From assembly GCF_026965535.1 (NCBI RefSeq), contig NZ_CP114039.1, positions 8,725,461 to 8,789,460 on the forward strand: 64,000 nucleotides of DNA, in the 5' to 3' direction. Positions within the stretch are counted from its first letter, which is position 1, and the number at the start of each line of letters is the position of its first letter. The notes under the pieces were generated by a model. That model was not told where the DNA came from. It saw only the letters and a program-made list of their open reading frames with translations, and did not search any database. The position numbers and the translations under genes are program-made. This document shows positions 11,201 to 26,200 of the stretch, piece after piece. The DNA comes from Corallococcus sp. NCRR. Lineage in GTDB: Bacteria > Myxococcota > Myxococcia > Myxococcales > Myxococcaceae.

Positions 11201-14200
11201 TTCCCAACTCCGCCTCGTAGACGATGAGGTCCGAGGTGCCGTACCACGCCAGCGGTCCATCCATCCCCGCTCCGGCGAGCGACAGGTTGGAGTTCTGCAG
11301 GATGGCCGTGCGCACCGGCGCGGACGGGTCGCCCACATCCAGCCGCTCCGACGCGGGGTAGATGGAGTCGATGCGGCCCGCGTAGAAGCCATCCGCGGCG
11401 GCGACGGTGACGTAGTTGCCTTCGAGTCGGGACATGACGACCGGCGACGCCGGAACGCTCACGTCCACCAGCCACAGGCCAGACGCGCCCAGGGCCAGCG
11501 CCGCGTGCTTGCCCCACACCGCGAGCGCCTTGGGCGCGACGGGCGTGGTGAGCGTTCCGAGGGCCTCCAACACCGGAGCCTCGGCCGTTCCAGCCACCTT
11601 TCCAATCCACAAGCCCGAGGCGTGGGCGGCGTACACGTGCTCGCCCAGCCGCGTCACGCTCGTGGCCCCGCTCAGCGCCACGGTGGCCGCGTCGGCAGGC
11701 TGCGCCGGCGGCACCACGGTGCGCTGCACCGTGACCGTCTCCACATTGCCCGACCGGTCCTCGGCACGGCCCCGCAGCTCCAGCACCGTTCCGGACAGCG
11801 TCTGCTCGGGGACGAGGAAGCGCAGCTCCGTTCCACCCCGGGCCTGACGCACACCGCCGGACCAGAGCTCCAACGACACGCGCTCCAGCGCCATCAGGTC
11901 CGAGGCCGTGGCGGTCGCCTTGAGCTCGGTGCCCGCGGCCACGACCGGTCCCGGCGGATCCGTCTCGAGGGTGAGGGTCGGCTTCGTCAGGTCATCCTGC
12001 ACGGTGAAGGTCAGCGTCGCCGGAGCGGACTTGCGGCCCGCCTCCCACGCCACCGCGCTCAGCACCACCTGCTGGGACCCCACGACCAGCGGCATCCGCA
12101 CCGTCGCGGTGACGATGCGGCCCGTTCCCCATGCCACCTCCAAGCCATCCAGCAGGAAGCTCACGACGGTGGATTCGGAGCCCAGCAGGGTGGTCGCTTC
12201 GACCGTCACGAACTGGCCCTCGCTGGCGACGAGACCGCTGCCATTCAGGCGCACCAGCGCCACGGACGGCGCCGAACCCGTGGCGGCACCGATGGTCACC
12301 GAGCGCTCCAGGGCCGGGCCCCGGCGCCCCTGGGCGTCGATGGCCACGAACGACACCGGCGTCGGCGAGTCCGCGGACACGGTCAGCGCGAGCAGGCCGC
12401 CGGTGAAGGCAGGAGCCGGCAGCAGGACGGGCTCCCCGCCCGCGACCGTGGCCTCCACCGCCACCGCCTGTGCCGGATTCACCGGTACGGCGCTCACCGC
12501 GAAGGTCGTTCCCACCTCCGCGAAGGGAGGTACTTCCGCCGAGAAGAGGACCGGGCCCTCCGAGGGCACCGTCAGCGACACGTCGCGCGAGACGCGAGCC
12601 TGGCGCCCGGCCAGATCCCTCACGACCAGTTCCACCGCGGCCTGGCTTCCCGTGGCGGGCAGGTCCACCCACGCCGGCAAGCTCGAATCCCTCGCGTCCA
12701 CCACCACGCCGTTCACGGACAGCTCCGCCGTGAACCCGTTGAGCGGCAGCGCGTCATCCGTTGCCTGCGCGCCCAGCGTCAGTCGTGAGCCCTGGTCCGC
12801 GGAGGACACCAGCGTCCAGCTCAGCTGCGGCGTGGCCGGCCCGCGCACCACCGGGAGCCGCGCCATCCCACGCGGCAGGCCACCGATGAGCGCTCCGGGG
12901 ACCAGCACCGCCGGTCCGGTCACGTCCGGATACACGCCCGCCACGGCCGGTGCGCCGCGGACGTCCAGCACGCGGGCACCCGAGCCGGTGCCCACCACCA
13001 GCAGCTCTCCCCAAGCGCCCGCGCTCACCGCGGGCGCGCCCATCGTCGTTTCACCGCGCGCGACGAGCGCGTTCGCGCCATCCAGCCCGAAGCACTTCAC
13101 GCCGCCACCGGCCGCGCACACACCGCCGTCCGCCAGCGCGGCGACCGCCGTGAAGCCGGAGGTCCCCAGCGAGGAACGGGACAGCTCCTTCGGCGCATGC
13201 GGCCGGGTGACGTCCACCGCGACGAGCTGTGTGCCCGTGAGCGCGAAGAGCCGGTCGCCTTCCGCGGACACGCCCTTCACCGCGCCCAGGCGCAGCCGGC
13301 CCGCGAGGCCGCCGTCGGCGCGACGCACCTCCACGCCCTCGTCCGTGCCCACCGCGAGCCAGCCGCCCGCCCCATCCATCGACAGGGGAGCGCGGGCCAG
13401 CGGCGTCGACTCCAGCGGCCGCGGGTCCAGCGTGGACAGTGAGAAGCGCTCCAGCGCCCCCGCGCCAGTCCGGCTCACGGCCACCACCACCGCATCGCCC
13501 ACGAAGGCCGCGCCCACCGGCGTTCCGACAATGTCCCGCGTCGCGAGCTTCACGCCCGTCTGCCGCGAGCGCAGCTCCACCACGCCCGCACCACTGCCAT
13601 CCGAGCGCACCACCAGCACCTGGTCGCCTCGCGACACCAGCGCCACCGGCGTCAGGGAATCCGCCGCGTCCTCCACCCGCGCCGCCTGGCCATTGGACAG
13701 CACGGCCAGCGCTCCCGCGTGCTCCACCGACGCCGAGACACCGCCCGCCGTCGTGACCGAGGCCTGCGCCAGCACCTGCGCGCCCTCGGGCCCTTCCGGC
13801 AACCGAGCCTCGCCCTGGAGCCCACCCGCGAGCATCCGCACCGGCAGGTCCACGCTCCCGACCTTCGCGGTCAGGACGGGCGCGACCCCACCATCCGTGG
13901 CGCCCGTCATCACCAGCGTCGAGCCGCCCAGCAGCAACGCCCCGTCCGGCTCCTGCGCCAGCGACACGCCCACCGCCGTCTGGCCGTCGTCCACCACGGT
14001 GACCTGCCGACGGATGACGGTGCTCGTGCCACCCTCGTGGTCCGTGACCTGGGCTTCCAGCGCCAGCGGCGCGGAGCCCGTTTCAAGGACCGGCGCGACG
14101 AACGTCGTGCGCCAGGGCGCCTTCGTGAGGATCCGCTCCTCCGTGCCCGCCCGCACCCGCACCGACGCGACTCCCGCGGAGGCCGACGCCTCCACCGAGA

Positions 14201-17200
14201 CCTCGAAGGGCCGCCCTTCCTGCAACGACGCCCCTGCCGCGGGCGAGTACCACGCCACGAACGGCCGTGCGGACGACGGCTCCACCGTGATGAGGGCCGT
14301 GGCCTCCGCCGCGTTGCCGCGCGCGTCCTTCGCCACCGCCTTCACGGTGTGCGACGCGTTGGACGTCACGACGGGCGCCTTCCAGGCCACCGTCCACGGG
14401 GCCTTCTGGACTTCACCCACCGGGGTGCCATCCACGAAGAACGCCACCGACGCCACGCCGTTCGCGTCGGACGCGAGCGCCTCCAGCGTCAGCTCCGAAC
14501 CGCCCACCACCCGGCCACCCTCCACGGGCGAGCGCAGCGCCACCGTGGGCGCCTGCGCATCGCGCGTCACCGTGACGACGCGCGGCTCCGCGGCCGACAC
14601 CTGGCCCTCGGAGTCCGTGGCATAGGCGGTCAGCACGCGCTGCGCCTGAAGGTCCGTCCCCGGCACCGGGTCCAGCTTCAGCGTGCGCGTCAGCGTCGCG
14701 CTCGTGCCGCTCAACCCGTCCAGCCGAGCGAAGGGCACGCCATCCAGGTGCAGCTCCACGGACACGAGCCCGTGGTTGTCGGACGCCGCCACGACGATGT
14801 CCTGCGTCTCGCCCTCGGTGCGCGTCCCGTCCGCCAGCGGCTGCTGGAAGGAGACGTCCGGAGGCGAGTCCTCCACCACGTTCACCGTCACCGACAGCGG
14901 GTCGCTGACGTTGCCGTTCGCGTCCGTCGCCGTCGCGGTCAGCACGGAGGGCCCCAGCGGGGACATCGGCCACGTGTAGCGGTAGAGCCCGTTCGTCGCC
15001 GTCACCGGCAGGCCGTCCACCTTGAGGGTGGTCGTCGGGGTGCTGCCACTGTCATCGGTCGCCACCACCTGGAACGTCCAGGCGACCTCCGCCGCGAAGG
15101 ACGCGCCGTCCACCACCATGGCCCCACCGGCACGGCGCAACTGCAAGGTGGGCTTCACCGTGTCCACCGTGCGGAACACCTGCGTGAAGGCCGGCGTGAT
15201 GTTGCCCGCCACGTCCGTCACGCCGGTGGCGCTCAACGCATACGACGTCGTGGACGTCAGCAAGGCGCCCGGCGTGAAGCGCAGGGTGCGCCCGTCGCCC
15301 AGCAGGCTCGCGGTGCCCGGCACGGCCACGCCAGAGGGGTGGCGCAGCAGCTTCAAGCCCTGCGTGCTGGCGCTCGCCAGCGTCTCGTCGAAGCGGACGT
15401 CGAAGACGGCGGCCAGCGGGACGTTCTGATTGCCCACGGTGGCCATCGGCTCCACGCGCTCCACGATGGGAGCACGCACGTCACCCCGGTAGACCGCCTG
15501 CGACACCACCACCGGCGTCGCACCGGGCTGGCTGAGCGTCAGCGTCAGGTGCCGCTCGTCGCCCTGCGGAACCAGCGCGTCCACGCGGGTGGCGGTCAGG
15601 TTCTGGGTGGACGCCTTCACGCCGTCGAAGCGCACCTCCAGGCCGCGGTGGAAGCCCGCGCCCGTGATGCTCACCGTGCCTCCGGCCAGGTCCACCGCGC
15701 GAGGCGTCACGCTCGCGAACGACAGCGGCGCCACGTACAGGAAGCGCGAAGCCGCCACGGCCTCCACGCCATCCAAGGCGCGCCGCACGCGCACGTCCGC
15801 GGGTCCCGCGACCATGGCCTGCGGCAGGCTCACCTGCAGCAGGTCGTCCTCGAATGGAGCGACGAGCGGCGCGGCGATGCCGCCGATGAAAACCTGCGTG
15901 CTCGCATCGAAGCCAGCGCCCAGCACGCTCACCGTCACGCCGCCCGCCGTCGGGCCCGTGTCCGGCGTCACGGAGGAGATGCTCAACGACACCGGAGGGC
16001 CCCCCGCGCGCAGCGGGTAGTCCCACGATCCCAGCACCGTGCCACCGACGACGTCCGGCACCGCGCCCAGGCCCAGCCGCGCCACGTAGGAGCGCGTCGG
16101 ATCGAGCGCCGCTCCCGGCGTGAAGACGAGCGCATGGCCCGAGCGCACGAGCGTGCCCTGCACCTGCAGCGCGCCATCCCACAGCGCCAGCGACGAAGCC
16201 TGGGCCACGGAGCTGGCCAGCTCCGAGGCCAGGGCCACGGAGACGGACGCCCCCGGCGCCACTCGCTCACCGGGCAGCGGCGACATCCCGTCCACCGCCG
16301 GGTACGGCACCCGGAACACGTGCAGGCTGTTGTTGGAGCCGGCGGCCACGGCCACGCCGTTGATCACCGCCACGTCCGACACGAGGCCCAGGCCGTCCGC
16401 GAACGTGCGCTCCTGGAGGCCCTGCGTGGTGTCCAGCCACGACACCCGGCCGCCCTGCGCGGCCATGAGCCACGGGCCCGACAGCGCCAGGGTGCCGGAG
16501 GTGCCTCCGCTGGGGTCCAGCGCGGACGCCACGAGGCCCGGCGCATCCAACTCCGTCAGGTCGAAGAGGGACAGCTGCCCACCGACGGAGGCCGCTACGC
16601 GCGCCCCCTCGTGCGTCAGGGCGCCATCACCGCCGGATGTCGTGCCCGGCAGGGGTACCTCGCGCAGGCGCGTGAGGCTGGCGCTCTCCGTGCTGCGAAC
16701 CTCCAGACGGGCACCCGTCCCATCCCTCACCAGCACCACCAGCGCCCCCCGCACCACGTCCAGGTCCAGCACCGTGCCCGAGTCGAGCAACGTCCGCGCG
16801 ACCACCGCGTACAGGCCGTTCACGGGGGCCAGCAGCGCCAGCTCGTTGCCACCCGCCACCGCCACGTACGCCCCGGCGTCGCCCGCCGCGACCGCGCGGA
16901 GCGTGACGCCGGACGTCGGCGCGAGTTGCACGCGGTCCTTCTCCACCGGACCACAGGTCGCCAGCGGCTGGGGCGCGCACACGACAGACGACACGTCGTA
17001 GCGGACGACCTCGCCCTTGCCCGCGAGGAACAGCGAGTCACCGTGGAGCGCGAGGTCCACGGGCTGCGTCACGCCCGTCACCTTCCCCACCTCCGTGGGG
17101 CTCCCCGGGACGGAGAAGTCCAACGCCGTGAGGAACCCATCCCGGGCCACGAACAGCCGGTGGTCCTTGCGCGCCACCACCTGGCCAAGGCCGTCCAGCT

Positions 17201-20200
17201 GGGCGCGCTTCGCCAGCGTGAAGGTGAAGCCTCCCGCGAGCGTGGCCTGCTGGGGCGGACTTCCCGGCGTGAGGACCGTGAGATCCACGCGCCCCGTCAC
17301 TTCATCCGGGACCTCCACGAGCAGCGCCCCGGAATCGGTGAACGTCACCGAGCGCGCGGGCACCGAGCCGAACGACACCTGCGAGCCCGGGAAGAGTCCC
17401 TGGCCCGTGAGCGTCACCACCTGCCGGCTGCCGTAAGGCGCGCGCGCCGGCTGGACCGCAGCCAGCGACGGAGGCGACAGGTACCGGTAGGCGCCCAGCC
17501 GCAGGTGCGACAGGCCGCCCGGGTTGATGACCTCCACCGCGGCGGCGCCCGCATGGCCCGGCGGCACCGTCACACGGACGCGCTTGCCATCCTGCGAAAG
17601 CTCCTCGACCGCGGCCACCGCGCCGCCCACCTTCACGGTGCAATCCCGCAGGAAGCCCGTGCCCAGCACGTCCACCTTGTTGCCACCCGCCTCCAAGCCG
17701 TAGGCCGGCGACACGGAGGCCACCTCCGGCCGCTCCTGCGACGCGTTGAGACTGGTGCGGAAGCGGACCCGGGCCTCGACGCCCAGCGTGGCGCCGCGGA
17801 GATCCTTCAGCCCCGCGCCCACGCGGAGCTCGTACTGCGTGTCCAGCGCGAGCGGCGCTGACGGCGTCAGCACCACCTGGCCGCCCTGCGCGTCCGTCAC
17901 CACCGAGCGCGACACCGACACCGGCTCGCCGTCATTCGCGCGCACCAGCGTCACCTGTCCGGCGCTCGCCACGTCCGGCAGGGAGCTCAGGAGGACGCGG
18001 ACCTCCGCGCCCGGCGCGACGATGTCCCCGTCCGCCGGCTCCGTGCCGCGGATCTCCAGCGTGTCCAGCTCCACGGAGGCCAGCGCGCCCGCGAGCTGCA
18101 ACGACGCCTGGGCCGGGTCCGTCAGCGGCAGCTCCACGGCCGTGCCCGCGTCGTCCAGCACCAGTGTGCCCACCAGGAGGTAGCGCCCCATGAGCGCCAG
18201 CGTGCGCGCGTCACCGACCACCGAGGCCCGGCCCAGCCGGACCGGCGCCGTGCCCTCGCGCACGGAGAAGCGCTGCACCTTGCCACCGCCCGCGGCCACG
18301 TAGGCCACGCCCGCCGCGACGCGCGTCTGCTCGGCGGACACCCATCCGCCGCCCAGCGGATCCTCCACCACCAGGGTCCCCACGGGCGAAGGCTGAGCGC
18401 CCGACAGCTCGTAGAGCGCCACCTGCTTCGCCGCCCCGAGTGACAGGAAGGCCCGCGTCCCTTCGGCGGTGATGTGCACCGCCGGGGCCACGAGCGCCAC
18501 CACGCCCTGCTCCGCCAGGTCCCCGGTCCGCGCGTCCAGCACGTAGAACTTCGGCGCGACCTTCGCCGCGCTGGAGACCAGCAGACGGCTTCCGTGCAAC
18601 GTCAGGGCGCCCACCCCACCCGGGATGGCGCGCGCGCCAACGCGCAGGGGTTGCGCGGCGGCATTGGCGTTGGACACGTCGAACACCTTGACGCCTTCGG
18701 AGTCGCCAACGAACAGCAACGTCCCGCCCAGCGCGATGTCCGCCGCGCCGCCAGGGACCGTGAGCGCCGAGTACAGCTCGGGCTGACCCGGCGTGGCCAC
18801 GTTCACGCGCTGCACGCCGCCCAGACCCGCCGCGACGTAGACCGTGTTGCCCCGCTTGAGCACGCGGCGGCTCCCTCCCTCCCCAGGGAAGGTGAGCTGC
18901 GCGATGGAGGTGACGTGCGTGGGCTCGCTGAGGCTGGCCAGCAGCAACCCGCCGTTCTGCGTCTTCCGATTGGCGGCCAGCAGGGTGCCATCCACGCCGT
19001 ACACGTCCACGGTGGCTCCGAGCGCGGCATAGGCCACGCCGTTGTCCACCAGCACGTCGCGCACCGGCGGCGTCGACAGCCGGGCCACCGCGCCCGAGCC
19101 ATACAGGAACGAGGCCGGCAGCAGCGACGTGTCGCCCTCCAACGTCACCGCCACGTCGACCACCCCCGCGACGTGGGTCGGCGCGACGGCCTCCGCGGCC
19201 TGCGCGCCGAGCACCCGCACGTCGAAGGAGTTCGTGCCCCCGAAGGACACCTTCATGCCCGGCGCGAAGCCGCGGCCAGCCAACTGCACCTTCACCCCAC
19301 CCTGCTGCGGCGCGCGGTCCGGCGACAGCGCGAGCAGCTTCAGCGCGTCGCGGAACACGAAGCCGCCCAGCTTCACGGCGGACAGGCCGCTCAAGTCCAC
19401 CACCTCCACCAACGCCGCGCCAGCCACCGGCAGGCCGTTGCTGTCGAGCGGAGGCGGAGGAATGGTGAGCGTGAGCGTGTTCGCATCCTCCACCGTCACG
19501 GTGACGGGACGGCCGCCCACGCGGACGACGTCGCCCGCGCGGAAGCCCGCGCCCCTGAGCGTCACCACCGTCGTGCGGTCCGCCCGGCCCGACGCCGGCT
19601 CCAGCGAGTCGATTCGCGGCTGGGACGCCTCCGGTCCCACGACCGTGAACGTCCCGTGGAAGGCCACGGCCTGGGGCTTGAGGCTCATCGACTCGAGCCC
19701 GCTCACGTCCACGGACACCACGTCCCCGGCCTGGAACGGAGCGTCGGGCTTGAAGACGACGGAGGAGCCGCGCACCGCGTACTCCACCTTCCGCGTCCCC
19801 ACCACCGACACGGTCGTCCCCGCGCGCAGCACCTTCACCACGAACGACGTCGCGGTGACGGACTCCTCCTTCACCGGGAGGGTGAAGTCCACCTGCACGG
19901 AGGTCGTCGCCTCCGCGAGCACCCCGGACGCGGGCACCATGCCCACGGGCAACAGCTCCACGGGCGGCACCGTCTGCACGGTGTTCGCGCCGTCGGTGGA
20001 CACGAACAGCGTCCCGCCCACCCAGCCCAGGCCCGCCAGGTCCACGCCCAGGTCGGTGGACTGCAGCCGCTGCGGCGAGGATTCGTTCGTGAGGTCGAAC
20101 ACGTGCAGCCGCTTGCCCGCGGTCACGTAGGCGCGCTGCGAGCGCACCACCACGCGGCTGCGCACCAGGTCCTCGAACTGCGTCAGCGCGGCGTCCACGC

Positions 20201-23200
20201 TGATGTGTCCCAGCTGAGCCCCCGCGCGGTCGCGGATGGACAGGGTCAGCCCGTTGCCCTGCGTGCCCACCACGTTGGACGTCAGGACGTAGAAGCGCTC
20301 CGGCCCCAGGTCCAGGGCCAGCGCGTCCGAGCCCTGCGGTACCGCCGCCAGTTGCACCGTCTCCAGGAGTTCCAGGCCGGGCGACGCCGCATCGAACACC
20401 TGCACCTTGCCGCCCGCCGCCGTGGGGTTCACGGTGGTGACGAAGGCCCGCGAGCCCTCCAGCCGCACGGCCGTGGCGATGCCATCCGTGGACACACGCC
20501 GCACCACGAAGGGCGTCTCCGGACGCGACACGTCCACCGCCGCGAGCCCCGCCACGTCATTGGCGAGGAGCGCCAGCGCGCCCGCCACGTCCAGGCCCCG
20601 CACCGGCGACTGGGTGCTCAAGCCGCCCAGGCGCAGGGGACGCTCTTCCAGGCGGACATCGAAGATCTCCAGGCCCGCCAGGGACGGCGTGGAGACGCCT
20701 ACGTAGAGCTTGTCTCCCACCAGCTTGATGTCGGACGCCTCGCGCGGGGGGAACCCAGGCAGGCTCAGCGTCGTGCCGATGGGCAGGTCATACGAGAAGG
20801 TCCCCACGGTGACGGGCACGGGTGTCCCCGCGTCCGGGCCATTGTCCTGCGGCCGCGTCAGCGTCACGAGCGCCAGGCCCGCGGCATCACTGACGGGCGT
20901 GGTGAACTCCAGCGTGGACAGGTCGAGGATGTCCACCTTCACGCCGGGATTCGCGCCCACCATGACCGTCGTTCCGGGCGCCACGGCCTTGCCAGCCACG
21001 CTCACCCGCACGCGCGTTCCACCGCTCACCGGGCCATGGTTCGGGCTCAGCGTGATGGCCTTGTTGGCCAGCGGATCCAGGGCGAGCAGGCCCGCGGGGA
21101 AGAAGGTCTCCGGGCCCCCTTCGTCCACGAGCCGCACGTCCACCGGCCCCGCGGACAGCGCCGGCAGCGTCACCTTCAGCGTCGTCTCCGTCCTGTCGCC
21201 GACGAGGCCTTCCGCGCCCGAGCCCAGGAACACGCGGTTCACGCCCGCGAGCCCCTGGCCGTGCACCGTCACCGTTCCGCCCCCGGCCGTGGAGACCGTG
21301 GACGGGGAGAATGACGCGATGACGGGCGCGCGCGCCCCGGCCTTCGCCGTCTGGAACGTCGTGCGCAGCGGCAGCAGCAGCGCGCCGCCCCGCTGATCCG
21401 TGACGGAGGTGTCGACCTCCAGCGTGTACTGCGCTTCCGCCTGCAGCGGCTGCCCGGGCACCGCGACGATGGCGAAGTCGAGCTGCCCCGGGATGTCGCG
21501 CACGGAGAACGTCAGCGGCACGGCCGTCCCCTGCGGTCCCTTCAGCCGCACGGAGTTCGCGGTGACGCTCGCGGGCGAAACGGGCCGGTTCATGCGGACC
21601 ACCAGCTCCTGCAGCGACGGCGGCACGAGCTCGCCTCGCGCGGGCTGCGTCCCCGTCACCAGCATGAATGGCGTCTCCAGTTCATACAGGCGCGAGCCTC
21701 CAGCCAGCATCAGCCGGTCGCTCACGGGCAGCACGTCCATGGCGGACTCGACGTTGCCGCCGCTCAAGAGCTCCGGATGGTGGAGGTCGGAGACGTCCAC
21801 CATCACGACGCCGCCCGAGTTCGCCGCCACGAACAGCACGTCGCCCACGAGGCGGAGCCGCTGCGGCTCGCCGGGCGTGTTGGACAGGCTCTCGTCGAAG
21901 GGAATGCGGGTGATGACCGAGGGGGACCCCGGGTTCGACACGTCCACGAACGTCAGGCCGAACTCGGCCGAGGCGAGGATGGCCACGCCGTCGCGGACCA
22001 CCACGTCCGTGAGGTTGCCGTCCTCATGCAGCGTCCCCACCACGGACGCGTCCGCGCCCGCCGAGGAGTAGATGAGCAACGAGCCCTTGGGAATGACGTT
22101 GTTCTTGTAGAGCGTGCGCTGGCCGCCCCGCGCACCGCCCTTGAGGGACAACTCCGGCAGGGGCGGCAGCGGCTGATTCGGCTCACACCGGACGTAGCGC
22201 ACGCCCTGGTGCTGGCCCGTCACCACGTAGAGGCGGCCGTCCGCCACCGTCGCGCCATACGGCTCGAAGCCCTCGCCTCCCGACTGCATCACGAGCAGCG
22301 GGTCGGTCGGCGTACGCGTATCCACCAGGTAGAGCTTGCCGTCCGTGCCCACCTGGTCCCGCTTGGGCTGGCACGTCGAGGGCGGCTGGGTGTCCGGAGG
22401 ATCCATCAGGCCGTTGGCCAGCACCCACGCGCCCACCGGCGTGGGGACGACGCGCGTGGAGAGCAGCTCCCCGGTGCCCGAAAGCTTCGCGCGGCCCTGG
22501 AGGCCCAGCGTCTCCAGCTCACCGTTGGTGTTCACCTCGAGCGTGCCGGTCCCGTTCAGCACCGCGAGTCCGCTCAGGCCGCTGGCCACGTACAACTGCT
22601 GTCCCGACAGCGCGATGTCCAGCGAGTCGGGCATCAGCTCGATGTCCGGCATCGGCGTGCTGGCTGGCACGAAGTGATTGAGGATGGCCATCACCAGGTC
22701 CACGCTCTCATCCGGCGCCTTGACGATCTGGTTGCCCGCGGCGCGCGGACGGCCGGAGAGCTGCACGTCGTAGGCGACGGCGCGGTAGGACTGCGGCACC
22801 GTGCCCTGTCCCGTCAGCGGCCCCAGGTACGGCTGCGGGAACAGGTTGCCGGCCCCCGCCGCACCCGCCGCCGCGTAGACGTAGAAGGGCGACAGCGGAC
22901 TGCGCGACAGGGCCCAGGGCCGCACCGCCAGCACCGGCTCCTCGCCCAGGTACGGCAGGCCGTAGCCGGTACGGCTCTGGGTCGCCACGCTGCGCTCCAC
23001 GCCGTCGGAGGACAGCACCATCACCGGCGCATCACCGAACGAGCCCGGCGGCGCCTTGGCCTTCAGCTTCGTGAGCGACAGCACCTCCACGTCCGTCGCG
23101 GGAATGCCGCGCACCCGGACCTGCGTGGGCAGGCCGAGCGGATCCGCCCAGGACGGCAGGAAGCCCTGGCCCTCCACCTCCACCGTGCTGTTGCCGCGCG

Positions 23201-26200
23201 GATTCAGGAAGCGCGGCGTCGCGGAAATCGCCTGCAGGGGCAGCGTGTAGAAGTAGCCGCCCGGCCGCCGCGCGCTCAGGCCGGTGGCCGTGCTGCGCAC
23301 CACCACGTCCGCGAGTCCGGGGGCACCCGAGGGGGCCACCACATCCATCCGCGTGGACGAGCGCGAGCCGACCGTCGCCAGGGCGCCACCGATGAACACC
23401 TCACACGAGGCGTCGAAGTTCGCGCCCAGGAGCTGGTGCACGCCCCCGCCTGCCACCGGCCCCACGCGGGGCACGAGCTGCGAAATCACCGGCGCCGGCC
23501 CCTCCGCGAAGGCGGTGCGGAAGTCCACCTGCAGCGGCGCCGCGAGCGACCGCCCGTCGCGGCTGTGCAGCGTGTCCGCGACCGTGAGCCGCATCTGCGC
23601 GTCGGGAGGCAGCGGCGCGCCTGGCGTGAACACCATCGTGCTGAGCGCCTGCTGCGCATCCCCGGCCTGCAGGGTCCCGACGACCGGCACGCCGTCCGCG
23701 GTGAGCTGGAAGGCGGTCTGCGCGGAAGCGGGGTCCACCGTCGAGGACAGCACCACCGTGATGGACGGCAGGTCGAGCGGGACGACGTCGCCCGGCGCCA
23801 CGCTCGCGCTGACCACGGACAGGTCCGTGCCGGGACCGAAGTCCACCGACCACGCACCCGAACCGTTGCGCTGGCGCAGGCTCACCACCCGGCCGCCCGG
23901 CGTCAGCACCGCGACGTACGTGCTGCCCGCCTGCGCGCCCGTCACGTGGTAGCGCAGCTGCGGCGACGCCAGGTCGCTGATGTCCACCACCGCGACCCCC
24001 GCCGCACCGGCGGCCACGTACGCGAGGTCACCCGCGAGCCGCACGTCCGTCGCGAAGCCCTTCACGTCGATTTCGCCCTTGCGCACGGGGTGCGCCGGGT
24101 CGCTCACGTCGACGAGCACGAGCCCCTCGGTCCCCGCGGCCACCGCCGCCAGGGTTCCGCGCAGGCGCACGCGCTGCACGTTCAGCGCAAGCTCGCCCTT
24201 CTCGATGACGGGGCCTTCCACGGACAGCATCCGCAAGAAGCCGTCCTGGACGGTGCCCGCGTCCGTGCGCGTGCCCACGCCCGCCGCAGCCTGCCCGCCT
24301 TCGACGGACAGCGCCTGGGCGCCCGGCTCCGAGGAGTCGCCGCGGATCGGGAAGGGCGCGTGCGAGATGTCGAAGGTGTGGAAGCCCTCGCTTCCCGCGG
24401 CGGCCAGCAGCCGGTCGCCTCGCGCATCCACGCCGTAGGCGCCGTCCCCCGGGATGGCGCGCGTGGAGACGACCTTCGGCTGGAAGGGGTTGGAGACGTC
24501 GAACTCGTAGACCGCGCCCGTCGTGTTGCCATCCGAGTCGCGATACAGGATGCCGCTCGCGAAGATGCGGGTGCCCCCGGTGGGCGGATAGGACACGGAC
24601 CACAGGTCCCCCGCCGGCGCGAAACCGACGATGCGGTCATCTCCGCCCAGCTTGTCCTCGTCCACCAGCTCCGCCTGCAGCTGCGGCGGGATGGCGATGC
24701 CCGCGTCCGCCTTGGGGCCCTTCGTGTAGAGGCCGGACATGTCCACCACGGTGAGGCCCGTGCTGCCCACGACGTAGGCATAGGAGCCGATCACCACCGC
24801 GTCACGCAGCGTGCCGCCCAGGGCCACCGACGCGCCCGTAGGCTGGTCGAAGGTGAAGGCATTGGGGAGGGTCGCGTGCTTCCCATCCGGGTTCACCACG
24901 GAGACATCCACCGTGCCGCGCGCCCCGTTGGGCGTGATGGCCTCCAGCGTGTTGAGCCCCAGCACCTTGGCGTTCACGCAATCCGTCAGCGTCTTGAAGC
25001 ACACCTTCACGGTGCCCGTGGGTGAGAACCCATGGCCCGTCAGCACCACGCGCGTCCCGCCCGCCGTGGGGCCGCGCGCGGGCGCGATGGACACCAGCGA
25101 CAGGTCCGCCGTGTAGACGAACGCGCCGGGAAGCACGAAGCGCGTGCCCGACGGGTTGCGGATCTCCAGCGTCGCGGCGCCTTCCGCGCCGGAGGGCGTG
25201 GTCAACGTCAGCGTGGAGCCTGAGAGGCTCACGTTCGCGGGAAGCAGCTCCACGCCGTTGATCAGCACCGAGAGGCCCACCTCGAAGCCCGTGCCCTCGA
25301 CGGCCACCACGGTGCCGCCTGCCACGGGCCCCTGACGCGGCTCCAACGACGTCACGTTGATGGGCGAGGGATTGCTCACGCTCGCCGTGCGGAACTCCAG
25401 CGTGTAGACGCCGGGCATCGCCGCCTGGGTGTCCTTGGAGCGCAGGCCCGACACGGTGAGCCGGTAGCGCTGCGACGTCGCCAGGGTCCCTCCGGAGGGC
25501 TGGATCGTCAGTTCGTCCGTTCCCATTCCCCCGACGGTGACGGTGACGGGGGCGCCGTTCGCGGAACCATCCAGCCGGACGAGCCGGATCGCGGCGTTGT
25601 TGCCCTCTTCCACGGGCATGTTGAACGTCAGGCGCAGCGCGCTGGAAGGCCTCGCGGCGACTTCTCCAGCGGAAGGCTCGGAGCCCACGACCAGGGGGAA
25701 CGGCAGCCGCACCACGGCCAGCCCGTCCAGGGCCCTGCCCTTCTCCGTCGCGGAGATGCTCACCACCGCGACGTCCCCTTCGATGTCCACGTCGGACAAC
25801 TGGCTCGCCGGGTACAGGTCGATGGCGTCGATGGTGCGGGGCGTGGAGAGGTCCGAGGCCTCCACCAGTTGGAGCGACGCGGGACTGCCTGTCATTCCAA
25901 TGGAAGAGGTCACCGCCGCGGCCACCTGCGGCCCCAGCGCGCCGGCGACGAACAGGCCGCCGCGCATCATCGGCGGCACCACCGCCTGCGTATACGGCCG
26001 CGAAGAGGGGATCAGGGACGCCGTGCGCAGCGTGCGCCACGCGGACAGCGCCTGGGTGTCGCGCATGGCCATGGCGCCGAACTCACCGGACAGCTCGCCC
26101 AGGACGGCGAAGCCCGCCGGTGACAGGTCCAGGAGCAGGGTGCTGAAGACGTTGCCGCGCTTCACCTCCACCATCGCGCGGTCGCCCCAGGCGGCCACCT